A stretch of 64,000 nt of DNA from Cyclobacteriaceae bacterium. GTDB lineage: Bacteria; Bacteroidota; Bacteroidia; Cytophagales; Cyclobacteriaceae. A model generated the notes under the pieces. The model worked only from the letters and a program-made list of their open reading frames with translations. It did no database searches and was not told the origin of the DNA. Positions 1-8,731 of the stretch are shown one piece after another; position 1 is the first letter of the stretch, and every line of letters begins with the position of its first letter. A program made the position numbers and the translations under genes. The DNA is taken from positions 310,001 to 374,000 of the forward strand of contig JAEUUC010000013.1 of the NCBI GenBank assembly GCA_016787665.1. Reading direction: 5' to 3'.

Positions 1-201
1 ACATCGCATCACCGGTTCCTGTGGATCAAGCTCGGTTTGCTGCTGGCCACGTTGGCCCTGGCGGTTCACGCCCGTGTATTCCTTATTCCGCGGCTCACGG
101 CCAGTACCTTACCGGCTCTGGCTGCGCACATTGTGTTGATCACCCTGTTGGCGGTGGCTTTTCTCGTCACGGGGTTAAGTTTTCGATTTACGTATCCCTG
201 A
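1..201 (+). CDS. C-terminal fragment of an unidentified membrane protein
   Basis: The first reading frame is open from base 1 to a TGA at 199-201, giving the last 66 residues of a protein whose start lies outside the window. Two hydrophobic stretches separated by a short basic loop (FLWIKLGLLLATLALAVHA and LAAHIVLITLLAVAFLVTG) look like the two last membrane helices. The protein ends with FRFTYP. The cupin gene starts one base after its stop, so the two are probably co-transcribed. I cannot name the family; short integral membrane proteins of the CopD or DoxX kind end similarly, but that is only a resemblance. Confidence 0.55.
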   Translation, partial: TSHHRFLWIKLGLLLATLALAVHARVFLIPRLTASTLPALAAHIVLITLLAVAFLVTGLSFRFTYP

Positions 202-202
202 T

Positions 203-511
203 ATGAATATTGCAAAAGAACTAACCTTACAGCCCGACAAGCCTGCGCGCCTGATGCTGTGGCACGAAGGCTCCGTTAATCAGTTGGTCATTGGTTTGAT
301 GAGAGGGCAGGTGCTGGCGAAACACAAGACACCGTACCCGGCTCTGCTGGTGGTGTTGAAAGGATCGATTGATTTTCGGCTGCCACAGGAGCGAACGGTG
401 CTCACCGCTCTCGACACCTTTTCGATTCCGGTGAATGAACTCCACGAAGTGGAAGGCCTGGACGAGGAGAACCTGATTCTGGTGACCAAGCACGTCACCC
501 CGGTACTGTGA
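203..511 (+). CDS. Small cupin-domain protein
   Basis: This 102-residue protein is one small beta-barrel domain without a signal peptide. The segment PALLVVLKGSIDFRLP, then an alternation of hydrophobic and polar residues up to DTFSIPVNELHEVEG, matches the two-motif cupin pattern. The usual metal-binding histidines are incomplete: only H81 in NELHEVEG is in a suitable place, so it may be a non-enzymatic sensor or binding cupin. It starts one base after the upstream membrane protein, and its 3' end overlaps the sigma-factor gene on the other strand by 17 bp. The function is unknown. Confidence 0.75.
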   Translation: MNIAKELTLQPDKPARLMLWHEGSVNQLVIGLMRGQVLAKHKTPYPALLVVLKGSIDFRLPQERTVLTALDTFSIPVNELHEVEGLDEENLILVTKHVTPVL

Positions 512-1778
512 GAGCCGCCAGGCGCGAGCTGAAATAACGCTGCTCGGCCTGGGAGGCCGAGTATTGAATCGCTCGTTCAAAACCCGTTTTGGCTTGCGCG
601 ATTTGGTTGGCTTGCTGATGCCAGGTAGCCAGCGTGGCGTGATAGAGCGCACTCGTCTCCAGTGGTTTTTCCAACGCTTTCGTTTCCGGCCGTGTCAGCG
701 CGTGCGATGCTCCTTTCCATTCGCCAATGGCGATGAGGCGATGGAGTTGAATGAGCGGAGCGGGTTTCAATGCCAGTAACCAATCGTAAAGCTGCACAAT
801 GCGTTCCCAATTTGTATCGGCATAGTGTTTGGCTGCCGTGTGCTCGTAGGCAATGGCCGCCTCCAGGTGAAGAGGCGTAAGTTGATCTCCGGCAGACGCC
901 CACTCCAGAAACTCGCGGCCTTGCTGCAACAGATCGGTATTCCAACGCGTGCGATCCTGATCTTTCAGCGGCACAAAATCACCCGTGGGTGAAAGGCGTG
1001 CCGGCAGCCGCGCGGTGTTCAGACACATGAGCGCCAGCAACGCATACACGGCTGGTTGCTGCAATGCGGAATGCTGTGTGAGCATATGGGCGAGCCGGAG
1101 GGCTTCTTCTACTACATCTTCGCGCACCAGATTTGGATGATGGGAGGCATGGTAGCCCTCGTTAAAGATCAGGTAGATCACCAGCAGCACGCTGTCCAGG
1201 CGGGTGGTGAGTTGGGCTGGGGGCGGAAGCTCGAACAAGACGTTTTCGGTGCGCAGCGTTTCGCGTGCGCGATAGAGGCGTTTGGTGATGGTCTCTTCCT
1301 GTGTGAGAAACGCGTGGGCAATTTCGGCTACGCTAAAGCCACACAATGTTTTGAGCGTGAGGGCCACCTGCGCCTCGGTGGGCAGGGCGGGGTGGCAGCA
1401 AACGAACATCATGCGCAGTTGCTCGTCTTCGATGTGGGCAGGCGAGAGTTGCGCGGTTAGCACAGGACCAGCCGTGTACTCCGATTTGAGCAGGGCAGCC
1501 GTGGCGGCCGCAAATTCTTTTTCGTGGCGCTTTTGCCGAAGTACGTCCAGTGCTTTGTTGCGCGCTACCGTGAAGAGCCAGGCCGAAGGGTTTTGCGGAA
1601 CGCCATGGTACTTCCATTGCTCCAGCGCCTTGAGCAGCGCGTCCTGTGCTACGTCCTCAGCCAGCGCCAGGTGCTGCGGCCCGAATACACGGGTGAGCGC
1701 AGCCACCAGCTTACCCGCCTCGTGGCGGAAGAGATTTTCAAGATGGGGCGTTGTAACAGGCACGTTGGGCGAGCCCAA
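495..1778 (-). CDS. ECF RNA polymerase sigma factor with a DUF6596 C-terminal extension (ECF42-like)
   Basis: The product directs core RNA polymerase to a specific promoter set. Region 2 is at about residues 12-75 (RHEAGKLVAALTRVFG, AEDVAQDALLKALEQW) and region 4 at about 125-180 (GFSVAEIAHAFLTQEETITK). About 240 more residues follow, starting with the LLVIYLIFNEGY signature of the DUF6596 extension. At 427 residues it is more than twice the length of an ordinary ECF sigma factor and fits the ECF42 type. That group lacks an anti-sigma factor and usually sits beside DGPF/YCII-domain genes; here the nearest one is at 22.75-23.1 kb. The longest frame begins with TTG at 1778; there is no ATG upstream before a stop, so TTG or the GTG six codons later is the start. 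Confidence 0.88.
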   Translation of the reverse strand: MGSPNVPVTTPHLENLFRHEAGKLVAALTRVFGPQHLALAEDVAQDALLKALEQWKYHGVPQNPSAWLFTVARNKALDVLRQKRHEKEFAAATAALLKSEYTAGPVLTAQLSPAHIEDEQLRMMFVCCHPALPTEAQVALTLKTLCGFSVAEIAHAFLTQEETITKRLYRARETLRTENVLFELPPPAQLTTRLDSVLLVIYLIFNEGYHASHHPNLVREDVVEEALRLAHMLTQHSALQQPAVYALLALMCLNTARLPARLSPTGDFVPLKDQDRTRWNTDLLQQGREFLEWASAGDQLTPLHLEAAIAYEHTAAKHYADTNWERIVQLYDWLLALKPAPLIQLHRLIAIGEWKGASHALTRPETKALEKPLETSALYHATLATWHQQANQIAQAKTGFERAIQYSASQAEQRYFSSRLAALTVPG

Positions 1779-2132
1779 GATCGAAATTATGGACGGAATG
1801 TGGCAACCTTACCTGTCCATTTCTCGATCCACGTCATCCAATAGTCCGATAATTTCGCTGCACCGCACGCGTTAGCTTCAGTGAATTTCGGGTATAAATG
1901 GACCAGCAACTAAGCATAATAGTAAGAGTGAGATTAGGAATGCAGCGCAAATGGTCGTATGTTTGCTGGGCATTTAAGAAATAGCGCCTTTCAGCTAGCT
2001 CAATCCGAGTTTTTGTTTTTCGCCTTCTTCTTATCTATTGTCTCATAAGATTATTCGTCAAAATCTTATTAGCTATGGCCATTACTCTTTAGTGAGTTTG
2101 ATTCGTTTTTTTTTAATTTTTAATAATACACA
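1779..2132. other. Intergenic region upstream of the sigma factor and the cold-shock gene
   Basis: This 354-bp stretch separates two divergent genes and must hold both promoters. The half nearest the cold-shock gene is very AT-rich, with T-runs at 2106-2114 and A/T-rich sequence up to the ATG, as expected for a cold-shock 5' leader. I found no clean TAnnTTTG box and no open frame worth calling. Confidence 0.5.
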
Positions 2133-2327
2133 ATGCAAGGAACAGTAAAGTTTTTTAATGAAGCAAAAGGATTTGGATTCATTAAGCCCTCAAATTCATC
2201 AATCGATATTTTTGTTCATGTCTCGGGACTGATCGATGAGATTCGCGAGAATGACGAAGTTAGCTATGACGAGGAAGCAGGCCGAAAAGGCATGAATGCC
2301 GTCAATGTAGCCCGAATAATGGATTAA
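2133..2327 (+). CDS. csp: Cold-shock protein (CspA family)
   Basis: This is a 64-residue single cold-shock (OB-fold) domain that binds single-stranded RNA and DNA. RNP1 is visible as KGFGFIKP (residues 12-19) and RNP2 as DIFVHVS (25-31), both with the aromatic residues that stack on bases. The start MQGTVKFFNEAKGFGF is standard for the family and the length is normal for a bacterial Csp. The gene stands alone: a long AT-rich leader precedes it and a strong intrinsic terminator follows 21 bp after the stop. Csp proteins act as RNA chaperones, and long leaders commonly mediate temperature control; I see no specific leader fold. Confidence 0.93.
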   Translation: MQGTVKFFNEAKGFGFIKPSNSSIDIFVHVSGLIDEIRENDEVSYDEEAGRKGMNAVNVARIMD

Positions 2328-2348
2328 GAAGTTTCCATAGATATTCCG

Positions 2349-2380
2349 AAAAGGTCGACCTGCACGGTCGACCTTTTTTG
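2349..2380 (+). terminator. Intrinsic terminator of the cold-shock gene
   Basis: The arms AAAAGGTCGACC (2349-2360) and GGTCGACCTTTT (2366-2377) form a perfect 12-bp stem around a TGCAC loop, and the T-run continues past the stem. It lies just after the csp stop codon. Confidence 0.92.
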
Positions 2381-2448
2381 TTTTGTAGGGTATGATAGTA
2401 TTTTCTCCAGACGCGAGTTTATGGACTCGAAAGGATTTTTCGATCGCT

Positions 2449-3606
2449 TCACACGGGCTTGGCGGACTGCCTGGCCTTAAGGCCAAAAAGAATCCGGGTA
2501 ACGACAAACGGCCGGATCAAAAAATGATAGAGGCTGAAAATGGTGATGAAGCAGACAGCGATGAGGGCGATTAACTTCAGCAGGATGGGACTGTTCCATT
2601 GGACAATGTAATAACCAAACGCTACGATGACGGTCTGGTGAAGAATATAAAACGGATAAACCGCTGGGTTCAGATAGGAAAGCCAGCGGTTTGAAAAGTT
2701 CAGGTATTGCCGGGCATAGCCAATCACGGTGAGAATGATCGCCCAGATATGGAGCCCATCCAGAATGCCGTAGACGTACAACGAAGTGTCTTGCTGCCGG
2801 GGCAATTTCACCGGCCAATAGTATTTCCAAAATAAAACTGAGGCACACACGAGGGAGGTAATCAGAAAATACCGTCTATACTGCTGGCAGGTAGCCCAAA
2901 AGGATGGAAGATCAGCCAGGTAAAAGCCGAGGAAGTAAAACGTAATAGACGAAGTAAAGACAAACCAGTCATCCAACAAACTTCCTTGTTCCGGCCATCG
3001 GACATAGAGCCAGAAGTAATACACCATGAATAGGGCAGCGGGAAGCAGGTTGAAAACAGGGCTGGTGAAGAACGAATCCGTTTTTTGCCGCAACGCGTTG
3101 ATGAACTTGACCTTAAAAAGCGCAAACACCGGAAGCAGCAGAATGGTGAATACGAACAGGTACACCACAAACCACATGTGGCTCCAGGTCAGGCTTCCTT
3201 CCGGATAGGGGACCATGTCCCAGACGGAAGGGTAAAAGTTCCAATAGCCTTCTTCAGCCTTCCCTTTTTGCAACCACTCGAAATAGACCTGTGACGGAAT
3301 AGTAAAAAACATGGCGAACAGCAACGGGATGAAAAGCCGAACCACCCGTTCACCAAAGAAGGTCAGCACAGACCTTTTCCGCAGGGAAAAGCTGACACCA
3401 ACCCCTGAAATGAAAAAAAGTAAGGGTAATCGCCATTGGTGAAGCCAGATGATCAAGCGATCGAGGAAAACGGAGTGCTCGGGGTTTTTGATTTCCCAGT
3501 TGAAGCTCACGAAGGGCATTGAGCAATGGAAGAAGATCAGGAGCAGAAAGGCCAGGATCCTGATCCAGTCGATATAGTTTTCCCGCGGTTGAGTATTTGG
3601 TGGCAT
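2449..3606 (-). CDS. Membrane acyltransferase, acyltransferase-3 family
   Basis: This is a 385-residue integral membrane protein with about ten hydrophobic helices. The N-terminus carries the family signature NYIDWIRILAFLLLIFFHC, with the R and H typical of acyltransferase-3 proteins such as OafA or NodX. These enzymes transfer acyl groups (often acetyl or succinyl) to extracytoplasmic sugars or glycans; the substrate cannot be read from the sequence. I placed the start at the ATG at 3606 (MPPNTQ), because the longer frame would begin with GTG at 3645 and add an uncharacteristic stretch. The gene stands alone between the csp terminator and the beta-lactamase, on the same strand as the latter. 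Confidence 0.85.
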   Translation of the reverse strand: MPPNTQPRENYIDWIRILAFLLLIFFHCSMPFVSFNWEIKNPEHSVFLDRLIIWLHQWRLPLLFFISGVGVSFSLRKRSVLTFFGERVVRLFIPLLFAMFFTIPSQVYFEWLQKGKAEEGYWNFYPSVWDMVPYPEGSLTWSHMWFVVYLFVFTILLLPVFALFKVKFINALRQKTDSFFTSPVFNLLPAALFMVYYFWLYVRWPEQGSLLDDWFVFTSSITFYFLGFYLADLPSFWATCQQYRRYFLITSLVCASVLFWKYYWPVKLPRQQDTSLYVYGILDGLHIWAIILTVIGYARQYLNFSNRWLSYLNPAVYPFYILHQTVIVAFGYYIVQWNSPILLKLIALIAVCFITIFSLYHFLIRPFVVTRILFGLKARQSAKPV

Positions 3607-3733
3607 AGTAGAACGTGATGTCACGCAGCAAAGATGTAAAGCCACCTAAATTGGTTGCACCGGTCACGCAAAATAGTTCTTACCCCCATTTGGGCGGGCC
3701 GATATTGCCCTGACAGGATTGGTACGTCTGGGC

Positions 3734-4504
3734 CTACGGATTGCGGAACAACTGAATGGTGTAATCCAGTAATTCGTTGTCCCCATACTGGCCGTGGCCG
3801 GGCACCACCATCCGCACGTGGGGGTAGTGCTGCCGTATGCGTTCTACCGTGCGCGACCATTCAGCCAGGTTAGCATCGCCCAGATAGCCCTTGGTGGCGT
3901 TCACTTCCTTAATCAGGCAGCCACCGAACATCACATCCTCGGCCGGAAAATAGGCGATGATGTTGTCGGCTGTGTGACCTTCGCCCCAGAAGCGTGCCAC
4001 CACGTGTTGGCTCCCCACGGGAAGGCGCAGGGAATCCATGAAGCTGTTTTGCGGAACGGGGTAGTTATTGGCTTTTGCGAGGTCAATCGTTTTGGTGAGG
4101 GCGTAGGAGGGAATTTTTTGATGGTGAAACGCCTGCAGGCCGGCCAGGCAGTCGTTGTGGAAGTGGGTGGGCACAATAGCGGTGATGTTGAGTTGATACC
4201 TTTCGCGCAGCCAGGCGATCAGTTCCTCTGAACTTTTGTCCGTGGTTGGGGTGTCGAAAATGACGGCTTCCTTGTCGTGCCGCACGATGAGACCGTTGCA
4301 AGGCACGTTACCGAAATCCTGAGTTTGCAAAAAAGACGTGTGCTCAAAGGCGTTGTCGGAAATCTGAGTAATGATGAGGTCTGCCGACTGGTACACCACC
4401 CGGGGTGCAAAGCTGCCGCGTGGGGCTGGGCTACAGCCCACCAAGGTTGCCAGGGCCCAGGCAAAAAGCACGAGGTTGACAGTTGTGGGTGTTTTCATAT
4501 GCAT
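3734..4504 (-). CDS. bla: Subclass B1 metallo-beta-lactamase, predicted lipoprotein
   Basis: This 256-residue enzyme should hydrolyse beta-lactams with two zinc ions. All six B1 ligands are present: H114, H116 and D118 in THFHND, H177 in GEGHTAD, C196 in GGCLIK and H237 in PGHGQYG. K199 and N212 sit where the B1 substrate-binding lysine and asparagine are expected. The signal peptide ends in the lipobox LVGC (C24), so the enzyme is probably anchored in the outer or inner membrane, as NDM-type enzymes are. Two starts are possible, at 4504 (MHM) and 4498. It is a single gene. Family identity is secure; the spectrum of drugs is not predictable from this. Confidence 0.92.
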   Translation of the reverse strand: MHMKTPTTVNLVLFAWALATLVGCSPAPRGSFAPRVVYQSADLIITQISDNAFEHTSFLQTQDFGNVPCNGLIVRHDKEAVIFDTPTTDKSSEELIAWLRERYQLNITAIVPTHFHNDCLAGLQAFHHQKIPSYALTKTIDLAKANNYPVPQNSFMDSLRLPVGSQHVVARFWGEGHTADNIIAYFPAEDVMFGGCLIKEVNATKGYLGDANLAEWSRTVERIRQHYPHVRMVVPGHGQYGDNELLDYTIQLFRNP

Positions 4505-4585
4505 GAAGATGAGAATCGGTTGTGCGGGTTATAAGCTGATTTTCTGGCTAGCAGGACTAACGACCTGACAGCTGGCGGAGATGTG

Positions 4586-5266
4586 CTACTCGCCCAGATA
4601 GGGGTCTTTTATTTTTTTGATTTGATAGGTGATATCGCGGAATGTGGCCTGACAACTTTTTCCGGTGGGGGACTGCGCCAGGAAGCCAACCCGGAGGCGT
4701 TTCGTGGCATCAAACTGGAAGTGCCGGACGAGAACCCACTGTACTCCATTCAGCGAATAGTACAGCGTAATCACATGGCCGGCCCGGGCCACCTTGAAAA
4801 AGACTTTATTGGCGGTCAGTTCAACCGAGTTGCAGTCATCGGAGGTGTTTTTGGTGACCACACTGACGACCCGTTTGGCGCCCAGGTAGTCGCGTTCAAA
4901 GCAGAACTTAATCCAGTTTAAGCTATCCTGTTTCAGCACGAGGGCTCCGCCATCCCACTTATTGTCAAACGCATGCTCAATTGACGCGCTGAGTACGAAG
5001 TCGGGGTCGGCTGTGAAAAGCAGTTTTGGTGCGTTATCGGTATTGTACGTCACGTTGGGGTCGCGGAACATATCTGTTTTTTCGCCCGCCACGATGGTCA
5101 ACGCGTTTTTCGCTATGGTGAATTGCCGGGGCTGATTCTCCCAGGTTAAACGATGGGGAATGCCGTCTATCCGGACGGAGTCTTTGGGTTGACCGAATCC
5201 GGTTTGGATCAACGCAAAAAAAAGTAAACTACTGAACAATGACGCAACGAATGGGCGATGGAGCAT
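4586..5266 (-). CDS. Secreted DUF1349 protein (concanavalin-like fold)
   Basis: This 226-residue protein begins with a signal peptide (FVASLFSSLLFFALIQTGFGQ), so it is exported. The mature part matches the DUF1349 pattern: WENQP near the start, a DFVLSASIEHAFDNKWDGGALV core, and NWIKFCFERD, which belong to a lectin/glucanase-like beta sandwich. Proteins of this family bind carbohydrate-like ligands or have unknown roles in Bacteroidota; the old name 'regulation of enolase protein 1' has no clear meaning here. It lies on the same strand between the beta-lactamase and a membrane protein, with its own gaps on both sides. Confidence 0.82.
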   Translation of the reverse strand: MLHRPFVASLFSSLLFFALIQTGFGQPKDSVRIDGIPHRLTWENQPRQFTIAKNALTIVAGEKTDMFRDPNVTYNTDNAPKLLFTADPDFVLSASIEHAFDNKWDGGALVLKQDSLNWIKFCFERDYLGAKRVVSVVTKNTSDDCNSVELTANKVFFKVARAGHVITLYYSLNGVQWVLVRHFQFDATKRLRVGFLAQSPTGKSCQATFRDITYQIKKIKDPYLGE

Positions 5267-5322
5267 AGGAACGGGGGTTTATTGATTTTCCGGTTGATTC
5301 GTTTGTTGGGAATAAAGGTCAT

Positions 5323-6180
5323 CTAGTCAAACAAAAAATACTTCCAATGTTTGTGACCCGTGTCACCGGATGCATACCAACCTTGGCTCGCCTCTTCCTG
5401 CCCGGTTGGAAGAAGCCAGGCGGTGTGACTATATACGCTATTTTCATCCAGCGGATTGTATACGACCCACTCCCGGGTCCCAAAGCGGTCAAGGAGAAAC
5501 CGGGGTTGTTCAAAGGAAAGATTGTACCCATTCTTATGCGGGGCATACCAATATTTTTCAACGCCAACCACATCTGGCGAATAGTCTTTATTCTGTGCCT
5601 GAAGGGTTAATGGGTAGGCGCCACGTTGCTTTTGATATTCCTCAATATCGCGGATAAATCGATTTGCCTGATCAATGGCATGATCCCGGCTCCGTTCAGT
5701 GAGTGGCTTCGCAAGAGTCAATTGCAGAAACAGGGTAACAGCCGGCAGGTAAATCAAATATAAAGGCAGAAAGCAGAATTTTTTTGCTGGCTGTGCTTTA
5801 AATGGTTTGGCCTTGGGTAACCAAATGACAACTATGAAAATCCATAGTAAGATTACCAATAGCCCAAATGCTTTACCAACGCTTAAGGTGGCAAACAGGG
5901 CAATCACCAGGATTACTAAAGTGCTGACCAGGATAGACGTAACAGCAAAGCCGAAATGGTATTTTGGCAGGGTTAGCCAAAGGAGTCCAACGGGAACTAA
6001 CAATAGCCCTACGAGACCGAATACCTGTATCATCGTTGAGAGGGGTAGCGCTAACCGGTCATAGTCGCCCGTCATGAAGGGGTATGAAATGCCAAGGGCT
6101 AATAATGTGGTCAGGAAAACCGTGATTGCCAGGTGTGTAAGTAGGTCAGATTTTGAGGAGGATCGTGTAAGAATATTCAT
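5323..6180 (-). CDS. Membrane protein with a pilin-like C-terminal segment, unknown function
   Basis: The 285-residue product has about five membrane helices in residues 15-160, followed by a soluble domain of about 120 residues. That domain starts with RDHAIDQANRFIRDIEEYQKQRGAYPLTL, which resembles the region after the N-terminal helix in type II secretion pseudopilins (small residues, helix, then RGxYP). The rest (KYWYAPHKNGYNLSF, GTREWVVYNPLDENSVYS) reads as a beta-rich part. I do not recognise a named family. The stop lies 56 bp from the DUF1349 start and the start about 75 bp from the amidohydrolase stop. Confidence 0.7.
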   Translation of the reverse strand: MNILTRSSSKSDLLTHLAITVFLTTLLALGISYPFMTGDYDRLALPLSTMIQVFGLVGLLLVPVGLLWLTLPKYHFGFAVTSILVSTLVILVIALFATLSVGKAFGLLVILLWIFIVVIWLPKAKPFKAQPAKKFCFLPLYLIYLPAVTLFLQLTLAKPLTERSRDHAIDQANRFIRDIEEYQKQRGAYPLTLQAQNKDYSPDVVGVEKYWYAPHKNGYNLSFEQPRFLLDRFGTREWVVYNPLDENSVYSHTAWLLPTGQEEASQGWYASGDTGHKHWKYFLFD

Positions 6181-6254
6181 GGCCTATTTATCAATCCGAT
6201 AACCTTACCTCTGGTGATTTTCATACGTTGTTCGTTGCCAACCGGAGCAATACC

Positions 6255-7958
6255 TCACTCGATAAATGTAACCTTTTTGATCTTCCCATTCGCAGTTTCA
6301 TAAATCGCAACTCCGTGAATAAATTGTTTTCCGAACCTCACTTTTTCCTGGTCGATGACTTTGTTATTAATGACCATTCTGTTTTTTATTTCGCAATACA
6401 GGTTTGGGACTTTATTCAAGAAGTCATAGTCCTTCCTCATTTGTTCCCGGCCCTTCATGACAAGTTTGCCATCCTGATAGATTTCAATATCGTCCGAATA
6501 GGTGTCCAGAAAAGCGTCTAAGTTTCTTGCATTGTAAGCATTGACTTGTCGCTGCACGATTTCTTCGGGACTTTCCCGTATCAACGTGTCAGCCTTAATT
6601 GGTTTTCCATTTTTGAAAATGAGTTCGACCGAGTTTAAGTTCTGTAATGACTCCAATGGGTTTTTTGTGAGTAACAACAAGTCAGCGTGTTTTCCGTTGT
6701 CAATGCTTCCCACCTTATCTGCGAGGCCAAAGCATGACGTGGCGTTTATGGTCGATGATTTTAGGATCTCGGCATTGGAAAGCCCTGCTTTTCGCATGGC
6801 TTCAAGTTCCTGAAGATAAGATGAAGCATGAAATGTCCCAATGTTTCCCGCGTCTGTTCCCGTGGCAATGTTAACGCCCGCTTTTTGGAGTTTTGCCAGG
6901 TTGACGCTCATGATTGAGTCGGCTGGCGTTTTGGGAATGCCGTGTTTACGATACCATCTGATAACAGACGGCAATGATGTACTATCCATGGATTCAATAT
7001 CGGTCAATGTCCCGTAAGCAAAAGCGTTAGCCCATTTTAGGTCTTGTGGATGATGGGTTAGCCTGCCCGAAAAAGTCTTGTAGTAGTTCCCCATAACAAG
7101 TAAGGTCGGGATATAGGTAACGTTTTTGTCTTTGAGTGTTTTTGCAAAGTCATCCGGAATTACGGCATCATCGACACTGTGAACGAGGATGGTGGCTCCC
7201 GCATGAACGGCTAACTTGGCCGTTTCCAGTTCGGTCGCATGAACGGCTAACTTCAAGTTGTTTTTTGCACACAGCGTGGCAAGATGTTGCACTAACGGGT
7301 ATGACTTGTCAGCTGGATGCTCTTTATCAACGATGTACCACAGTTTGATGAAATCGGGTTTTTTCGGGAGCATTCGGGCGAAGAGTTGATCAACGTCATC
7401 GGTGGATGCCACCTTAATGATAGGCGGGTCATTCAGCTCAAGTTCCTTATCTTCTACGATCGAAAATAGCGGACCGGTTACTAAAACACTTGGAGATGGG
7501 GTGGTCTTACGGATGCTGTCGCGGATAACAAAATTATTGAAGGGACCACCGACATCAATTACCGTGGTTATGCCAAGCCGCAAGTAACGTTTGAAGTAAT
7601 CGGTTGTGTTGTTAAATCCATTGTCCCGCTCAGTTGAGTAGGGGAGCCGGTTGGTGAAATCAACGGCATCGGGTCGGGTGTATAAGCTGCCGGATTGAAA
7701 AAAGTGGATATGAGCATCAACAAGGCCGGGAATCAGATATTTACCTGTTCCGTCTATTATTTTAGTCTGTTCTCCAATCCTGAGTTTTTTGTCCGGCCCG
7801 ACCCAGGATATTTTTTCGTTTGCAATGAGGACACTATAGTTGGGCAGTTGTTTTCCGGTCTTGACCTCTATCACGTTCACATTTCGTATCGCGGTTTCTT
7901 GCCCGAATAGATGTAAGCATCCAAACAGTAAAGCGAGGAGGGTGGTTTGTTTTTTCAT
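6255..7958 (-). CDS. Secreted amidohydrolase fused to a SnoaL/NTF2-like domain
   Basis: This 567-residue protein starts with a signal peptide ending around LHLFGQ. Residues 20 to about 450 form an imidazolonepropionase/prolidase-type amidohydrolase: PGLVDAHIHFF supplies the HxH metal ligands, LAVHATE and ILVHSVDD further histidines, and ATGTDAGN the catalytic aspartate. After KNGKPIKADT a second domain of about 110 residues begins (EEIVQRQVNAYNARNLDAFL), which is a SnoaL-like fold. Such fusions occur in Bacteroidota; the substrate is unknown. It is the last GC-balanced gene before the repeat-rich region. Confidence 0.85.
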   Translation of the reverse strand: MKKQTTLLALLFGCLHLFGQETAIRNVNVIEVKTGKQLPNYSVLIANEKISWVGPDKKLRIGEQTKIIDGTGKYLIPGLVDAHIHFFQSGSLYTRPDAVDFTNRLPYSTERDNGFNNTTDYFKRYLRLGITTVIDVGGPFNNFVIRDSIRKTTPSPSVLVTGPLFSIVEDKELELNDPPIIKVASTDDVDQLFARMLPKKPDFIKLWYIVDKEHPADKSYPLVQHLATLCAKNNLKLAVHATELETAKLAVHAGATILVHSVDDAVIPDDFAKTLKDKNVTYIPTLLVMGNYYKTFSGRLTHHPQDLKWANAFAYGTLTDIESMDSTSLPSVIRWYRKHGIPKTPADSIMSVNLAKLQKAGVNIATGTDAGNIGTFHASSYLQELEAMRKAGLSNAEILKSSTINATSCFGLADKVGSIDNGKHADLLLLTKNPLESLQNLNSVELIFKNGKPIKADTLIRESPEEIVQRQVNAYNARNLDAFLDTYSDDIEIYQDGKLVMKGREQMRKDYDFLNKVPNLYCEIKNRMVINNKVIDQEKVRFGKQFIHGVAIYETANGKIKKVTFIE

Positions 7959-8010
7959 ATTGTGATAGATTTTATGGCCGGCTGGGGGTCTGCTATGGCT
8001 GCGATTATTC

Positions 8011-8069
8011 GGCTATATCGTTCACCAAACGAATGTAAGAGATTCCAACCGTTTTTGACAAGGTGACTG
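8011..8069 (+). repeat. Intergenic repeat, copy A (left part only)
   Basis: GGCTATATCGTTCACCAAAC, then GAATGTAAGAGATT and CAACCGTTTTTGAC, match the left half of the family. After about 8069 the similarity is lost. The copy lies between the amidohydrolase start and the stop of the next minus-strand gene. Confidence 0.75.
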
Positions 8070-8152
8070 TGCACCAAATTTTTTTGGCAGCCCCGACCAG
8101 ACGAATTGTGCATAATGCCCCGTGCCTTGAAACACCGGACTACCTGATGATG

Positions 8153-8560
8153 TCAGGTTTGTTTATTAGCGTTGGGTGTGTGTCGCCTGGAAAGGAGCAA
8201 CAGGGACACGATCGCCAACCACGATAAAAATGGCATGACCAGAAAAGGGAAGGCAGGTGGTGTTGCTAAGAGTGGAAACATTCGGCTGTAGACGATCACG
8301 GAAACCGTGGTTAATAGTATGATTGCCCGGTAAAGCCGGTTGGCCATTTGTTCTGTCCACCGTTTTGAAAGCCGGTAGGCGAAGAGAAGTCCAGCGAACG
8401 GGGAAAGAACCCAGGCGGTAAACAGGCCAAGGAGTAGAATTGATTTTTGATCGCTCCCGGTCTTGAACATGAAGTAAAGCGAGCCGACTACCCCGAGTCC
8501 CAACAGGATCAGCGCCACTGTTCGTAACTCATTTTGTCTTGATGAATGTGAATCGGCCAT
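8153..8560 (-). CDS. Small four-helix membrane protein, unknown
   Basis: The 135-residue product has a short polar N-terminus (MADSHSSRQNELR), four membrane helices and a basic C-terminal tail. I recognise no motif or family. It lies between repeat copies A and B and is the first gene of the minus-strand array. Its ATG at 8560 follows within about 40 bp of copy B, leaving little room for a private promoter. Confidence 0.6.
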   Translation of the reverse strand: MADSHSSRQNELRTVALILLGLGVVGSLYFMFKTGSDQKSILLLGLFTAWVLSPFAGLLFAYRLSKRWTEQMANRLYRAIILLTTVSVIVYSRMFPLLATPPAFPFLVMPFLSWLAIVSLLLLSRRHTPNANKQT

Positions 8561-8598
8561 TTTGTTGTGGTCCTGTCAGAATTTGGGCTTTTTCCTCG

Positions 8599-8668
8599 CT
8601 AACGTCAGCGGCTATCAACGTTCAGCCAACGAATGTAGGAGATTACAACGGTCTTTGACAGGTTAGGT
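8599..8668 (+). repeat. Intergenic repeat, copy B (left part only)
   Basis: TAACGTCAGCGGCTATCAACGTTCAGCCAACGAATG and the following GATTACAACGGTCTTTGAC match the left half of the family with several differences. The GC-rich middle and the tail are missing. Confidence 0.72.
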
Positions 8669-8731
8669 GTATTAATTTTGACTTTTTGTCCGCGGCTGTA
8701 ATGGCAAAAAACGTCTGTGAGCGATCGTTTT

